Assembly (NCBI GenBank): GCA_013334825.1
Contig: JAAXWR010000003.1
Location: 1 to 37,166 of the forward strand
Length of the DNA stretch: 37,166 bases
Reading direction: 5' to 3'
DNA from: Candidatus Yonathbacteria bacterium
Lineage (GTDB): Bacteria; Patescibacteriota; Minisyncoccia; Phycocordibacterales; JACNGX01
Positions 23,229-30,373 of this stretch are shown here, in pieces (within the stretch, counting starts at the first letter, position 1; each line of letters begins with the position of its first letter). The position numbers were made by a program, and so were the translations under genes. Under the pieces are notes generated by a model that saw only the letters and a list, made by a program, of their open reading frames with translations, had not been told where the DNA came from and ran no database searches.

Positions 23229-23455
23229 GCCCGAGAAGCAAAGCAACTGCTTGCTTTGCATGAGGGTTCGAACCGAGCACCACTTTTGTCCATACAAAAG
23301 TGGTGCTCGACGTCCAGCGGTATCCAGCTCCACTTTCATAATAAACATTGTCCTTTGCGCAGAACAATAATTGCGAGTGTGAATATCAATTCAAGTGTTA
23401 AATTATTTATAAAAGTGGGGCTGGATAACCGCGGGACAACCCTCTCTCGGGCACA
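23227..23455 (+). repeat. tRNA-linked structured element, Leu copy
   Basis: Parts in order: inverted copy of the acceptor strand (GTGCCCGAG, 23227-23235); hairpin 1 at 23238-23259 (stem GCAAAGC/GCTTTGC, loop AACTGCTT); inverted T-arm copy GAGGGTTCGAAC (23262-23273); hairpin 2, a 16-bp stem at about 23274-23309; hairpin 3 from GTCCAGCGGTA (23312) to TAACCGCGGGAC (23437), carrying an AT-rich apical stem-loop; then a direct copy of the tRNA 3' end from the T-loop to CACA (23438-23455), 262 bp after the original. Related to the elements after tRNA-Val, tRNA-Arg (TCT) and tRNA-Ser. Confidence 0.85.
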
Positions 23456-23456
23456 A

Positions 23457-23484
23457 TAAAAAACGGCGCGTGAGCGCCGTTTTT
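23457..23484. terminator. Bidirectional terminator between the Leu element and rplS
   Basis: ACGGCGC-GTGA-GCGCCGT with A-run on the left and T-run on the right. It can end transcription from the tRNA side and from rplS on the other strand. Confidence 0.85.
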
Positions 23485-23494
23485 ATATTTAAGA

Positions 23495-24067
23495 TTATTT
23501 GGTTTCTTCTTTCTTCTCTTCTTCAACAAATACTTCTTCAGCAGGGGCAGTAACTTCCACAATATCTTCTGCACTTACCTCTTCTGCTACCGGAGTTTCA
23601 ATTACTTCCTCTGTTATTGGAGTTTCAATAACTTCCACCATTTCCTCTTCCGGCATCTCTTCAATTACTTCCTCGCGCTTGGCAAAGTCTGGCAATGCAA
23701 CACCAAAGAGTGTTTTCATCTTCTTGCGAATCTGCTTGGATGTCTTCTCGCGGATAAAGTAAAGTTTAGCACGGCGAGCTTTCGCGCGACGAACGAGTTC
23801 AATCTTTTCAATATTGGGTGAATACAGTGGGAACGTACGCTCAACACCAACGCCACTCGCGACCTTACGTATTGTAAATGTTGCGCCAGGTTCACTACCG
23901 TGATTACGACCAATAACCAACCCTTCAAATACCTGAAGGCGTGTTTTTCCTTTTTCGACAACTTTCGAAGAAACTCGAACGGTGTCGCCCGCGCGTAAAT
24001 CCAAACCGCGTCGATGTGTTACATCAACAGGAGAGATGGCAACGGTTGTCTTGTCAATCATATTCAT
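23495..24067 (-). CDS. rplS: 50S ribosomal protein L19 with acidic C-terminal tail
   Basis: L19 sits at the subunit interface. The core (about residues 10-115) is clear: [79 protein letters not shown]. Bacterial L19 is about 115 aa; here 190 aa are predicted. The extra 70 residues are an acidic, repetitive tail (units of EEVIETP, then [10 protein letters not shown] and EEEKKEE) that is expected to be disordered. Start candidates are ATG at 24079, 24067 and 24061. The gene follows the pseudouridine synthase with a gap of 4 to 16 bp, so it is in an operon with it and uppS. Confidence 0.93.
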   Translation of the reverse strand: MNMIDKTTVAISPVDVTHRRGLDLRAGDTVRVSSKVVEKGKTRLQVFEGLVIGRNHGSEPGATFTIRKVASGVGVERTFPLYSPNIEKIELVRRAKARRAKLYFIREKTSKQIRKKMKTLFGVALPDFAKREEVIEEMPEEEMVEVIETPITEEVIETPVAEEVSAEDIVEVTAPAEEVFVEEEKKEETK

Positions 24068-24083
24068 AGTGCTGTGCATACTA

Positions 24084-24845
24084 TCATAGCTTCGCGAAAC
24101 GGGCAAGAGCATCTGTCATATCTAATGGTATAGGGGCTTCTATTGTCTTTTCTTCACCTCCCGGTAGACGCACTGTAATACGGTATGCATGAAGTGCCAT
24201 ACGTCGCATACCAAACGCACATGAGCCGTCTAATTCTTTCGTTTCCTCACGAAGGCGCGCAGGTGCATACAGTCCATCACACACAATGGGACGCTGTGCT
24301 GCTTTTAAATGCACACGGAGCTGGTGTGTTCTCCCTGTATGAGGGAAAAGCGCAAGATAGGTAAATCCTGGGCGACGATCAATGACAGCAAAGTCTGTAC
24401 GCGCATCACGTGTCTCGCCACGTGCCGATGTCCCTACTGCACGCTTTTGCACACCCTTTTTGTCTCGTCCAATTGTCCAGTGAAAACTTCCTCTGTCTTC
24501 TTTGATAACACCATACACAAGCGCGCGGTATTCTTTGTGTATTTTTCTATCTTGAAATTGTCGTTTCAAATATCGATACATTGGCTCTGTTTTTGCCACG
24601 AGCAATACGCCCGACGTATCACGATCGAGACGATGCACAATACCTGGACGTGGCACAGCTGTCCCATCAGGTGCCACCCATGATTCACCGACGTTCGTAA
24701 TATTGGGATATGTGGCGATAAGCCAGTCTACTAAGGTCTCTTCATGCTTCCCCGTCTTTCCATCCCCATGGACAAGCAACCCTGCTGGTTTATCAATAGC
24801 AAGAAGCTCGTCTGTCTCAAAAAGAATAGTTGGTTCGTGTGTCAT
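24084..24845 (-). CDS. RluA/RluD-family pseudouridine synthase
   Basis: Isomerises uridine to pseudouridine in rRNA or tRNA. Signature motif is [21 protein letters not shown] with the catalytic Asp; also [38 protein letters not shown]. At 253 aa it has the catalytic domain but no N-terminal S4 domain, unlike RluD, so target specificity is uncertain. It lies 9 bp downstream of uppS and just upstream of rplS. Confidence 0.94.
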   Translation of the reverse strand: MTHEPTILFETDELLAIDKPAGLLVHGDGKTGKHEETLVDWLIATYPNITNVGESWVAPDGTAVPRPGIVHRLDRDTSGVLLVAKTEPMYRYLKRQFQDRKIHKEYRALVYGVIKEDRGSFHWTIGRDKKGVQKRAVGTSARGETRDARTDFAVIDRRPGFTYLALFPHTGRTHQLRVHLKAAQRPIVCDGLYAPARLREETKELDGSCAFGMRRMALHAYRITVRLPGGEEKTIEAPIPLDMTDALARFAKL

Positions 24846-24854
24846 AGATGAGAG

Positions 24855-25547
24855 CTATTTACCACCGTTTTGTACACGCTCTCCATACTCTGTTACCATA
24901 CGTGCAAACTCATCACGAGTAAAGGCAGGCCAGTATGTCGGTGTAAAAAATAATTCGCTATACGCACTCTGCCATAACAAAAAATTGGATAGTCGCTTTT
25001 GCCCTCCTGTACGAATAATAAAGTCTGGGTCAGAAATACCGGCCGTCCACAATTTTCTTGCAAAAGATTCTTCGGTCAGCTCGGCGCGGTCGCTCTCCGA
25101 GAGCGACCGCGCCGCCTCCACAATCTCCAAACGACCACCATACGACAGCGCAACAACAAGAGTAATGGTCATTCCTATCGCTGTCACTTGTTCAAGTGTT
25201 TCAATCTTTTGTAATGTCTTTTCGGGAAGCATGTCACGTTTTCCAATAAACTGTATGCGTACACCTTCTTTGATTGCTGTATCGGCAATATACTCCGAAA
25301 AAAATGCAACGAGATCCATGATGCCCGTCACTTCTTCTTCACTTCGTTGCCAGTTTTCTGTTGAAAATGCATAGACAATAAGCGTCTTCACCCCCATTTC
25401 ATATGCCCATCGTGTACATGCTTGGAGTGTTTCTGCACCTTTACGATGTCCTTCAATTGTTGGTAGTCCTTGTTCTTTCGCCCATCTACGGTTACCGTCC
25501 ATGATGATACCAATAGTGTGGGGGATGGATGATGTGGTCTCTGTCAT
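24855..25547 (-). CDS. uppS: Undecaprenyl diphosphate synthase (cis-prenyltransferase)
   Basis: Condenses isopentenyl units onto farnesyl diphosphate to make the lipid carrier for cell-wall synthesis. Conserved blocks are visible: GIIMDGNRRWAKEQGL (catalytic Asp), GHRKGAE, LIVYAFSTENW, VVALSYGGR, and DPDFIIRTGGQKRLSNFLLWQSAYSELFFTPTYWPAF. The 230 aa are normal length. TATACT lies 7 nt before the ATG, so the uppS-rluD-rplS operon mRNA is probably leaderless. Confidence 0.97.
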   Translation of the reverse strand: MTETTSSIPHTIGIIMDGNRRWAKEQGLPTIEGHRKGAETLQACTRWAYEMGVKTLIVYAFSTENWQRSEEEVTGIMDLVAFFSEYIADTAIKEGVRIQFIGKRDMLPEKTLQKIETLEQVTAIGMTITLVVALSYGGRLEIVEAARSLSESDRAELTEESFARKLWTAGISDPDFIIRTGGQKRLSNFLLWQSAYSELFFTPTYWPAFTRDEFARMVTEYGERVQNGGK

Positions 25548-25554
25548 GGATGTC

Positions 25555-25560
25555 AGTATA
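25555..25560 (-). promoter_or_regulatory. -10 hexamer of the uppS operon
   Basis: TATACT ends 7 nt before the ATG at 25547. Confidence 0.65.
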
Positions 25561-25609
25561 GCAAATCAAGCGAATGATGCCATGGTTATTTAAAAATGAA
25601 AGAATTTTC

Positions 25610-25734
25610 AATTTTCAATTTCTAAACAATATATCAATGATTCAATTCCTTAATGTCCTACACTATGTAGATATATTTTTTCATTGAGACATTTATTATA
25701 TTGAAAATCGTTTGAAAATTAGAAATTGAAAATT
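25610..25734. repeat. AT-rich inverted repeat in a 200-bp gap
   Basis: AATTTTCAATTTCTAA (25610-25625) is exactly inverted at 25719-25734, spanning 125 bp. Inside, CTACA-CTA-TGTAG followed by ATATATTTTTT looks like a weak terminator. No gene is seen between 25561 and 25753. Confidence 0.55.
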
Positions 25735-25753
25735 CGTCCAATATTCCTCATTT

Positions 25754-26035
25754 CTACTTCCTTATCGCTATATGAAACCCCTCAAACTCTCCCATCGCAT
25801 CCGCATATTTCACTTCCACATGCTCTACTCGCGCAAGAGGTGGACCTTTTTTGATACGTGCAAGAAGTTCAGCAAGTACTGTCTCCTCCCCTTCAGCGAC
25901 AACGGTCACACTTCCATCCTTTTCATTCCACACTTGTCCGACAATACCGAGCGCGAGAGCGCTTCGTTGAATAAAATCACGAAACATCACCCCTTGTGTT
26001 CGTCCGGATATGGTACACGTCATGCGTTTGGTCAT
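25754..26035 (-). CDS. acyP: Acylphosphatase
   Basis: A 93-aa enzyme that hydrolyses acyl phosphates. The active-site segment is complete: ISGRTQGVMFRDFIQRSALALG (substrate-binding Arg in the RxQGVxFR-type loop) and GQVWNEKDGSVTVVAEG (catalytic Asn in V-W-N-x-x-D-G-S-V). The GRTQG form replaces the usual GRVQG. I use the ATG at 26033-26035, with TATCAT 7 nt upstream, rather than an upstream in-frame start at 26062. Confidence 0.95.
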   Translation of the reverse strand: MTKRMTCTISGRTQGVMFRDFIQRSALALGIVGQVWNEKDGSVTVVAEGEETVLAELLARIKKGPPLARVEHVEVKYADAMGEFEGFHIAIRK

Positions 26036-26042
26036 ACGGGAT

Positions 26043-26048
26043 ATGATA
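26043..26048 (-). promoter_or_regulatory. -10 hexamer of acyP
   Basis: TATCAT ends 7 nt before the ATG at 26035. Confidence 0.5.
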
Positions 26049-26080
26049 CCACAAAACTCCAAACGGATACGAAATCACAT

Positions 26081-26104
26081 AAAAACCGCCCGAAAATGAG
26101 CGGT
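26081..26104 (-). terminator. Terminator of the 54-aa ORF
   Basis: ACCGC and GCGGT enclose a short loop, followed on the minus strand by TTTTTATG, 12 bp after the small ORF's stop. Confidence 0.6.
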
Positions 26105-26116
26105 CTCCTTCAACTC

Positions 26117-26281
26117 TTATTTCACAAACTGAGATTCGGGAATAGAGACATGCAGGGCAGGCACTATACCCCCTTCCCCTTTTATCAGAACAACATGCTC
26201 TTTTCTTACTTCAATAGGAGTACCATCGCTCCATATGGGGACATTTCCTCCCTCCGCGTAAGGTGTTATCTCTGCTGGCAT
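26117..26281 (-). CDS. Small hypothetical protein, 54 aa
   Basis: A short frame beginning MPAEITPYAEGGNVPIWSDG and ending HVSIPESQFVK. It is beta-rich, with an alternating pattern (PIEVRKEHVVLIKGEGG), and looks like an independent small domain. It is followed by a good terminator, and codon use resembles its neighbours, which supports a real gene. TATATT is close upstream of the ATG. No family recognised. The 100 bp between it and the IS30 end hold nothing I recognise. Confidence 0.55.
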   Translation of the reverse strand: MPAEITPYAEGGNVPIWSDGTPIEVRKEHVVLIKGEGGIVPALHVSIPESQFVK

Positions 26282-26384
26282 GGTAATATACCTTTTTTAT
26301 TAAACTGAATTTACAACTATTACGTCTTCTCTGGTTATTTTAATAGCATAAAAGTATTTGCGCGTCAATACGTTACTGGGTACA

Positions 26385-27488
26385 TTCAAGAATATACTGC
26401 AACACCTGTTTCCATTAAGAATACCTCAACGGGCGTCAACCCGCCAAGTCGTTTTCGTGGTCGTGTGTTCAACAAATACTCAATTCGCTTCAATTCTTCA
26501 TCGGACACATGCGAAAAGTCTGTCTTTTTTGGTAAGAATCTTCGGAGGAGTCCGTTGGTGTTTTCGTTCGTACCACGTTCATATGATGCATAGGCATGAG
26601 CGTAAAACACGTCGAGACCGAGTGTTGCGGTAACCTCACGGTGTCGTACATTCTCACTTCCTCGGTCGCGTGTGAGAGTAATGCGTGTATGTGCTGGAAG
26701 GCGTCCCAACGCTTTGATGAGTACTGCATCACACGCTTCCGCCGTACCATTCACTGTCTTCCCGAATAATGTGACGCCACTTCGTCGCTCTGTCACATTC
26801 TTGATGCGTACTGTAGATGTGTGAGAGAGCATGGTGTCATCTTTCCAGTCTCCGATACGAGACCGCTCTGCGACAACAGACGGACGAATATCTATGGATG
26901 GGAGTAACCTGTCCCGTTCCATCTTTTGTGCCTTTCTGAAGCCCTTTTTTGCTCGTCGTGTATGAAGTCTTGCAAGGTATGAACGTAAATCAATCTCTCC
27001 ATCCCGTATCGTTCCATTCCCACCACGGTGCACACGTCGATAGATCTCACTATAGATGCTTTCGGGAGCAATGCGCATGGTGTTGTCCAACGGAAACTCG
27101 ACAGGGAGACGGATACTTACTTGTTCAGGCGACCATCGTTCGTTGATCAGTTTGGTCTCAATGTATGTTTTGAGTTGTATAGACTTTTGTGTCTTCGGGG
27201 TATTTCCACGGTTGCCGATGCGGAGAAGTGCTTTTCTGTGTGCTGTATCCGCATTGTATCTTCCTCGACCGATACGCGGTTTTCCCGCCAATTCTCGTGA
27301 GACGGAACTCTTGTTTCTTCCCAACTCTTTGGCAATGTCGGTTACCCCTTTGTAATCACGACACCATCTGACCTCAATAATACTGCGCTCTCCCAAGGTG
27401 AGGGGGCTGCCACCTGTTCGTTTTCTTTGTATGTTCTTTGTCATACTTGTGTAGTATACCTAAACATGTGTTGCAATTAATTCTGGAA
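26385..27488. mobile_element. IS30-family insertion sequence, apparently complete
   Basis: Terminal inverted repeats of 21 bp at 26385-26405 and 27468-27488 match at 17 positions (consensus end TTC-AGAAT...GCAACAC). They enclose one intact transposase gene. The left repeat overlaps the transposase stop codon. I could not identify a target-site duplication with confidence. Total about 1104 bp. Confidence 0.8.
26386..27444 (-). CDS. IS30-family transposase
   Basis: 352 aa with the expected layout. An N-terminal helix-turn-helix is at about 15-55 (LTLGERSIIEVRWCRDYKGVTDIAKELGRNKSSVSRELAG, ending in the family's S-R-E-L). A DDE core follows: GDWKDDTM (first Asp), TLTRDRGSEN (second Asp), and YERGTNENTNGLLRRFLPK, which is the highly conserved IS30 segment with the catalytic Glu. 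The sequence is complete with no frameshift, so the element may be active. TATACT is 8 nt before the ATG. Confidence 0.95.
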   Translation of the reverse strand: MTKNIQRKRTGGSPLTLGERSIIEVRWCRDYKGVTDIAKELGRNKSSVSRELAGKPRIGRGRYNADTAHRKALLRIGNRGNTPKTQKSIQLKTYIETKLINERWSPEQVSIRLPVEFPLDNTMRIAPESIYSEIYRRVHRGGNGTIRDGEIDLRSYLARLHTRRAKKGFRKAQKMERDRLLPSIDIRPSVVAERSRIGDWKDDTMLSHTSTVRIKNVTERRSGVTLFGKTVNGTAEACDAVLIKALGRLPAHTRITLTRDRGSENVRHREVTATLGLDVFYAHAYASYERGTNENTNGLLRRFLPKKTDFSHVSDEELKRIEYLLNTRPRKRLGGLTPVEVFLMETGVAVYS

Positions 27489-27576
27489 CCTATAAACAAC
27501 ACAATTGCAAGACACTCGAAGCCATGTTACATTCCCATTGGAAGTTCTTCTTATGCAATCAAAATAACTTATAGTC

Positions 27577-27804
27577 ATGGAAACATTACGCATAATCACT
27601 CACGGTATGTTGATGCTTATTATTGTGGGAATTGGTGAATGGGTTACCCTTGTGGTTAAAATGTATTTCGATGTAAAACCACAGCTGCTCATATTAATTT
27701 TCGCGATTTTCACATTTTTATGGATTCTCGCCTATATTGGGGTGGAACGTATATTCCTCCCACGACAAAAATTCATAATGAAGGAGCGAATGTGTTCACT
27801 CTAG
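27577..27804 (+). CDS. Small two-helix membrane protein, 75 aa
   Basis: I do not recognise a family. There are two hydrophobic segments (about residues 9-27 and 37-56), separated by a short basic-acidic loop and followed by a basic tail (ERIFLPRQKFIMKER). The gene is on the plus strand, has TAACTT 6 nt before its ATG, and is followed by a strong terminator at 27818. That context supports a real, singly transcribed gene next to the IS30 element. Confidence 0.55.
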   Translation: METLRIITHGMLMLIIVGIGEWVTLVVKMYFDVKPQLLILIFAIFTFLWILAYIGVERIFLPRQKFIMKERMCSL

Positions 27805-27817
27805 AAACTAAGCTACG

Positions 27818-27840
27818 GCCAACATTTGTTGGTCTTTTTA
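27818..27840 (+). terminator. Intrinsic terminator of the 75-aa membrane protein
   Basis: GGCCAAC-ATTT-GTTGGTC stem-loop followed by TTTTTATAT. Confidence 0.85.
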
Positions 27841-27886
27841 TATACCTATTTGTACAAAAAACAAACATGGGGTATAGTATTCGAAC

Positions 27887-27959
27887 GGGCGATTAGCTCA
27901 GTTGGTAGAGCAACTCGTTTACACCGAGAAGGTCGGGGGTTCGAATCCCTCATCGCCCA
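27887..27959 (+). tRNA. tRNA-Val (TAC)
   Basis: Acceptor GGGCGAT/ATCGCCC, D-arm TAGCTCAGTTGGTAGAGC, anticodon loop TTTACAC (anticodon TAC), T-loop TTCGAAT, discriminator A. CCA not encoded. TATAGT about 9 bp before the 5' end is a likely -10. A structured element follows. Confidence 0.95.
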
Positions 27960-28006
27960 CAGACACACACTCGCAAGGAGAATCCTTGCGAGTGTTTTGT
28001 GTCTGT
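27959..28006 (+). terminator. Long hairpin at the tRNA-Val 3' end
   Basis: ACAGACAC...CTCGCAAGGA pairs with TCCTTGCGAG...TGTGTCTGT around GAA, about 22 bp with small mismatches. It is continuous with the inverted copy of the tRNA 3' end that follows. Confidence 0.7.
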
Positions 28007-28008
28007 GC

Positions 28009-28154
28009 GGCGATGAGGGATTCGAAAAAGCCGCGCGCGAAGCCCGACAAGATTTATCTTGTCAGAGCGCGGCGACGGGGTCGCGAGTTCTTAGCGGATA
28101 AGCGGGCGCTTGCGACCGCGCATCTGCTTAGAACTGGTGACCGAATCCCTCATC
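28009..28154 (+). repeat. tRNA-linked structured element, Val copy
   Basis: An exact 18-bp inverted copy of the tRNA 3' part (28009-28026, rc of 27940-27957) without hairpin 1; hairpin 2 at 28030-28073 (GCCGCGC/GCGCGGC outside, GACAAGAT/ATCTTGTC inside); hairpin 3 at 28079-28142, from GGTC to GACC with internal mismatches; then a direct copy GAATCCCTCATC (28143-28154), exactly 200 bp after the original in the tRNA. Confidence 0.8.
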
Positions 28155-28183
28155 ACACCAACACGGAACATGACTCCGTGTAC

Positions 28184-28260
28184 GTTTTGTGTCTGTGCGG
28201 CAATGAGGGATTCGAACGGCGGAGCATGTCTCGTGCAAGCACGAAATATGCTCCGCCGTT
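28184..28260 (+). repeat. Second, partial Val-type element
   Basis: The 33 bp at 28184-28216 repeat 27994-28026 with one difference, so the inverted tRNA-Val end is present twice. A strong hairpin follows, CGGCGGAGCAT paired with ATGCTCCGCCG (about 28216-28260). It then runs into sequence shared with the Arg element. A short hairpin (CACGGA/TCCGTG, 28162-28180) precedes it. Confidence 0.65.
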
Positions 28261-28378
28261 CGCTTCCTGACTTGTCTCGCCGAAGCTTTAGCGAAGGCGG
28301 GACGCGAGCAAAGCAATTTGCTCACTCCGGGGGCACATATGAAAAACGCGCATAATGCGCGTTTTTCATATGTGGCCA
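28261..28378 (-). repeat. Partial duplicate of the Arg element without its tRNA
   Basis: The sequence repeats the distal part of the tRNA-Arg element (28699-28780), including hairpin 1 (loop AATTGCTT on the minus strand) and the ACATATGAAAAACGCGCA hairpin. The tRNA gene itself is missing, and about 31 bp (near 28272-28302) are inserted. Confidence 0.7.
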
Positions 28379-28583
28379 CGAGTCACTAAGCATAATGCTT
28401 CGCTAAAGCTTGCATTCTGCAAAGTGCTCGCCTCCTTACAGGAGCAGTACACCTTTTGGACGTATTGTTCGGACAAGTCCTCCAATCCGTCTCAAAAGGT
28501 CTTGCGAAAGCTCCATGTGTTCGCTTTCTCACCCCGGCTCGGCTTTTCATTCTCAAGCAAGTTGAGAATGAAATATGCCTGCG
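28379..28583. other. Linker inside the Val-Arg interval, no gene
   Basis: About 205 bp with short hairpins, such as CATTCTCAA/TTGAGAATG (28548-28570) and CTCC/GGAG near 28435. The frames crossing it show no protein-like composition, and its extent matches the spacing between element copies. It probably consists of decayed element sequence. Confidence 0.5.
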
Positions 28584-28740
28584 CCCGGCAGGAATCGTCC
28601 CGCGGTTACTAATGGAAATGCTTCGGGCGCTCGCATTTCCATAAGTACCGCTGGACGCGGCTCGCCGTTTCGTGCAAGCACGAAACATGCTCCGCCGTTC
28701 GCTTCCTGACGCGAGCAAAGCAGTTTGCTCGCTCCGGGGG
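28584..28740 (-). repeat. tRNA-linked structured element, Arg (TCT) copy
   Basis: Read on the minus strand: inverted acceptor copy GCCCCCG; hairpin 1 at 28711-28732 (stem GCGAGCA/TGCTCGC, loop AACTGCTT); inverted T-arm copy; hairpin 2 at about 28657-28696; hairpin 3 at 28597-28656, 60 nt and 58/60 identical to the Ser copy; direct copy GATTCCTGCCGGG (28584-28596), exactly 200 bp from the original. The copy diverges after CGGG. Confidence 0.85.
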
Positions 28741-28741
28741 C

Positions 28742-28780
28742 ACATATGAAAAACGCGCATTATGCGCGTTTTTCATATGT
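28742..28780 (-). terminator. 18-bp hairpin at the tRNA-Arg (TCT) 3' end
   Basis: ACATATGAAAAACGCGCA and its perfect complement enclose a 3-nt loop. The hairpin begins at the tRNA discriminator and joins the inverted acceptor copy. Confidence 0.7.
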
Positions 28781-28851
28781 GCCCCCGGCAGGAATCGAAC
28801 CTACATTGAGAGATTAGAAGCCTCTTGTTCTATCCATTGAACTACGGGGGC
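28780..28851 (-). tRNA. tRNA-Arg (TCT)
   Basis: Acceptor GCCCCCG/CGGGGGC, anticodon loop CTTCTAA (anticodon TCT, reads AGA/AGG), T-loop TTCGATT, discriminator A. CCA not encoded. Convergent with tRNA-Val. Confidence 0.95.
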
Positions 28852-28902
28852 AATGTATGTTTCCCATCAAGACATCCAGACTATCAGCCTACACTATATA
28901 GG

Positions 28903-29301
28903 TCAATAGGTAGATTCCGGCTTAGAAACAACAGGAACTTCAATGAAACTTTTTTCCGTCTTTCTGTCTGGTATCTCCTCTTTTTCATCTTCAGATAACC
29001 TTCCTACAATCATTTGAAAACGCTCTTCTTTTGCATGATACAACGCTGCTGTTTTTGTTATACTTTCCACATCAAGGTCATATTCCGCAATTGATTGTAT
29101 ATCAATCGCATCATTCACTTCCTTTTTTTCACCATATAATACAACAAGATTCACTGCTACTGTTAGAAACATAATAACACTCACAAGAAATAACCAGTCT
29201 CTTTGAGGGTGCATACGTGGACTGGAAGAAATTCTCTTATTCATCCGCGGAATCTTTCCTATTTTCCCAAAAAGTGTTGAGAATATATTGTGTATATCCA
29301 T
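28903..29301 (-). CDS. Hypothetical protein at the end of the pilus operon
   Basis: A 132-aa protein with one membrane helix (about residues 39-57) after a basic N-terminus and a charged C-terminal part ending in a Pro-rich tail (FIEVPVVSKPESTY). It starts 1 nt after the stop of the PilO-like gene, so it is part of that operon. In other bacteria pilP follows pilO, but PilP is a lipoprotein and no lipobox is seen here; this is probably a lineage-specific partner. Function unknown. Confidence 0.65.
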   Translation of the reverse strand: MDIHNIFSTLFGKIGKIPRMNKRISSSPRMHPQRDWLFLVSVIMFLTVAVNLVVLYGEKKEVNDAIDIQSIAEYDLDVESITKTAALYHAKEERFQMIVGRLSEDEKEEIPDRKTEKSFIEVPVVSKPESTY

Positions 29302-29302
29302 A

Positions 29303-29839
29303 TTATTGTTCTTTAAAATTACGGATAATACATTCTACATCTCCTTCCCACACACCTTCATCAGACACATCCATGCTCACATGTGTAAACGATAACGCAT
29401 AGGGGATATCAGCAAGGATTGTTATGAAGCGCAATACATGTTCACGAGATCCACGTATCATTATATGCATAGACAAAAACGCTGAATGTTCATCTTTTTC
29501 TTCAACACCAATCGACTTCATTGATAGAGAAACACTGGTAGCTCGTGCAATATCTTCAAAATCAGTAATCGTTTTTATCACATCTCTGTCTTTAAGAATA
29601 AGCCCACGCAAATACTCCCTCTCTGCACCGGTCTCCTCAATCTGCCTTGCGACCATGCGTGCATTATGCCACCGTGCTTCTTCTGTAAGTGTCTTTTCCA
29701 TAAGAAAACGCACTGACTCTTTCTCTGTATATAAAAAATATATAACAATCCCGTATATAACACACGCAATAAAAGCGAACATGATAGCAAAAAATGTTTT
29801 TCTATGTTTCTTTAGTGTAGTGTTTATATTCATAAGCAT
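29303..29839 (-). CDS. PilO-like type IV pilus inner-membrane protein
   Basis: A 178-aa protein: short cytoplasmic N-terminus, one membrane helix (about residues 17-36), a coiled segment (EKTLTEEARWHNARMVARQIEETGAER), then a ferredoxin-like domain (SVSLSMKSIGVEE, AFLSMHIMIRGSREHVLRFITILADIPYALSFTHVSMD). This is the PilO architecture. PilO pairs with PilN in the periplasm or outside the membrane to hold PilM. It is placed directly after pilN, which supports the assignment. Confidence 0.8.
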   Translation of the reverse strand: MLMNINTTLKKHRKTFFAIMFAFIACVIYGIVIYFLYTEKESVRFLMEKTLTEEARWHNARMVARQIEETGAEREYLRGLILKDRDVIKTITDFEDIARATSVSLSMKSIGVEEKDEHSAFLSMHIMIRGSREHVLRFITILADIPYALSFTHVSMDVSDEGVWEGDVECIIRNFKEQ

Positions 29840-29845
29840 GCGTTA

Positions 29846-30373
29846 TCAATATGTCATCGAGAGAGAAAAAGGGATATCTGATTCCTCAACAAAACTCGAT
29901 ACGGGAACTCGTGTTCCTAGAAATCCTATGTGTTCAAGACGAACAGAAAAATCAATCAATGCGGAGCGAGAAGGAGCAATCCCTTGAACAGCAACCGAAA
30001 CATCTCCCTCTGAGGAAACACTGTACGAAATACCCTCGATAACTATATCTTTTTGTTCAGAAAACACTTTCTCTATAACGACAACGGGGACACGTTCCTT
30101 GTCTCCATCGCTCGACAATAATGTAAGTGCTTCTTTTGTCTCAATAATATCTTTCTCGGCAATACGACCTTCCTCTGCTGAGGGTGCTTCATTACGTGAT
30201 GCTATTGATTTGGTTAATATATCTTTTTCTATCCCCAAAGAAACAAAAGAAATCCAAGCCACAACCGTCGAAAAAAGAGCAGCCACACCAACCATCACAG
30301 CAGTCACAACGAAGAGACGTTCTCTGTAGACGTGCACAAGTCTCTTTTTCTGTTCAGGAGGAAGAAGATTCAT
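29846..30373 (-). CDS. pilN: PilN-like type IV pilus inner-membrane protein
   Basis: PilN binds PilM with its conserved N-terminal peptide: here MNLLPPEQKKRL, close to the family's INLLP motif. A membrane helix follows (about residues 21-43), then a coiled segment and a ferredoxin-like domain (VVVIEKVFSEQKDIVIEGISYSVSSEGDVSVAVQGIAPSRSALIDFSVRLE). I place the start at the ATG at 30371-30373, overlapping the pilM stop; an ATG at 30376 or 30382 is possible. Overlap with pilM and 6-bp spacing to pilO show a tight operon. Confidence 0.88.
   Translation of the reverse strand: MNLLPPEQKKRLVHVYRERLFVVTAVMVGVAALFSTVVAWISFVSLGIEKDILTKSIASRNEAPSAEEGRIAEKDIIETKEALTLLSSDGDKERVPVVVIEKVFSEQKDIVIEGISYSVSSEGDVSVAVQGIAPSRSALIDFSVRLEHIGFLGTRVPVSSFVEESDIPFSLSMTY

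Noticed and set aside
24703-25374. 223-aa plus-strand ORF
   Set aside because: It is antisense to uppS and the start of the pseudouridine synthase gene, both certain, and shows no family resemblance.
28009-28760. Long ORFs in all frames between tRNA-Val and tRNA-Arg (for example a 124-aa minus-strand frame)
   Set aside because: Translations are rich in Arg, Ser and Cys, lack domain character and follow hairpin repeats; they are by-products of GC-rich palindromes.
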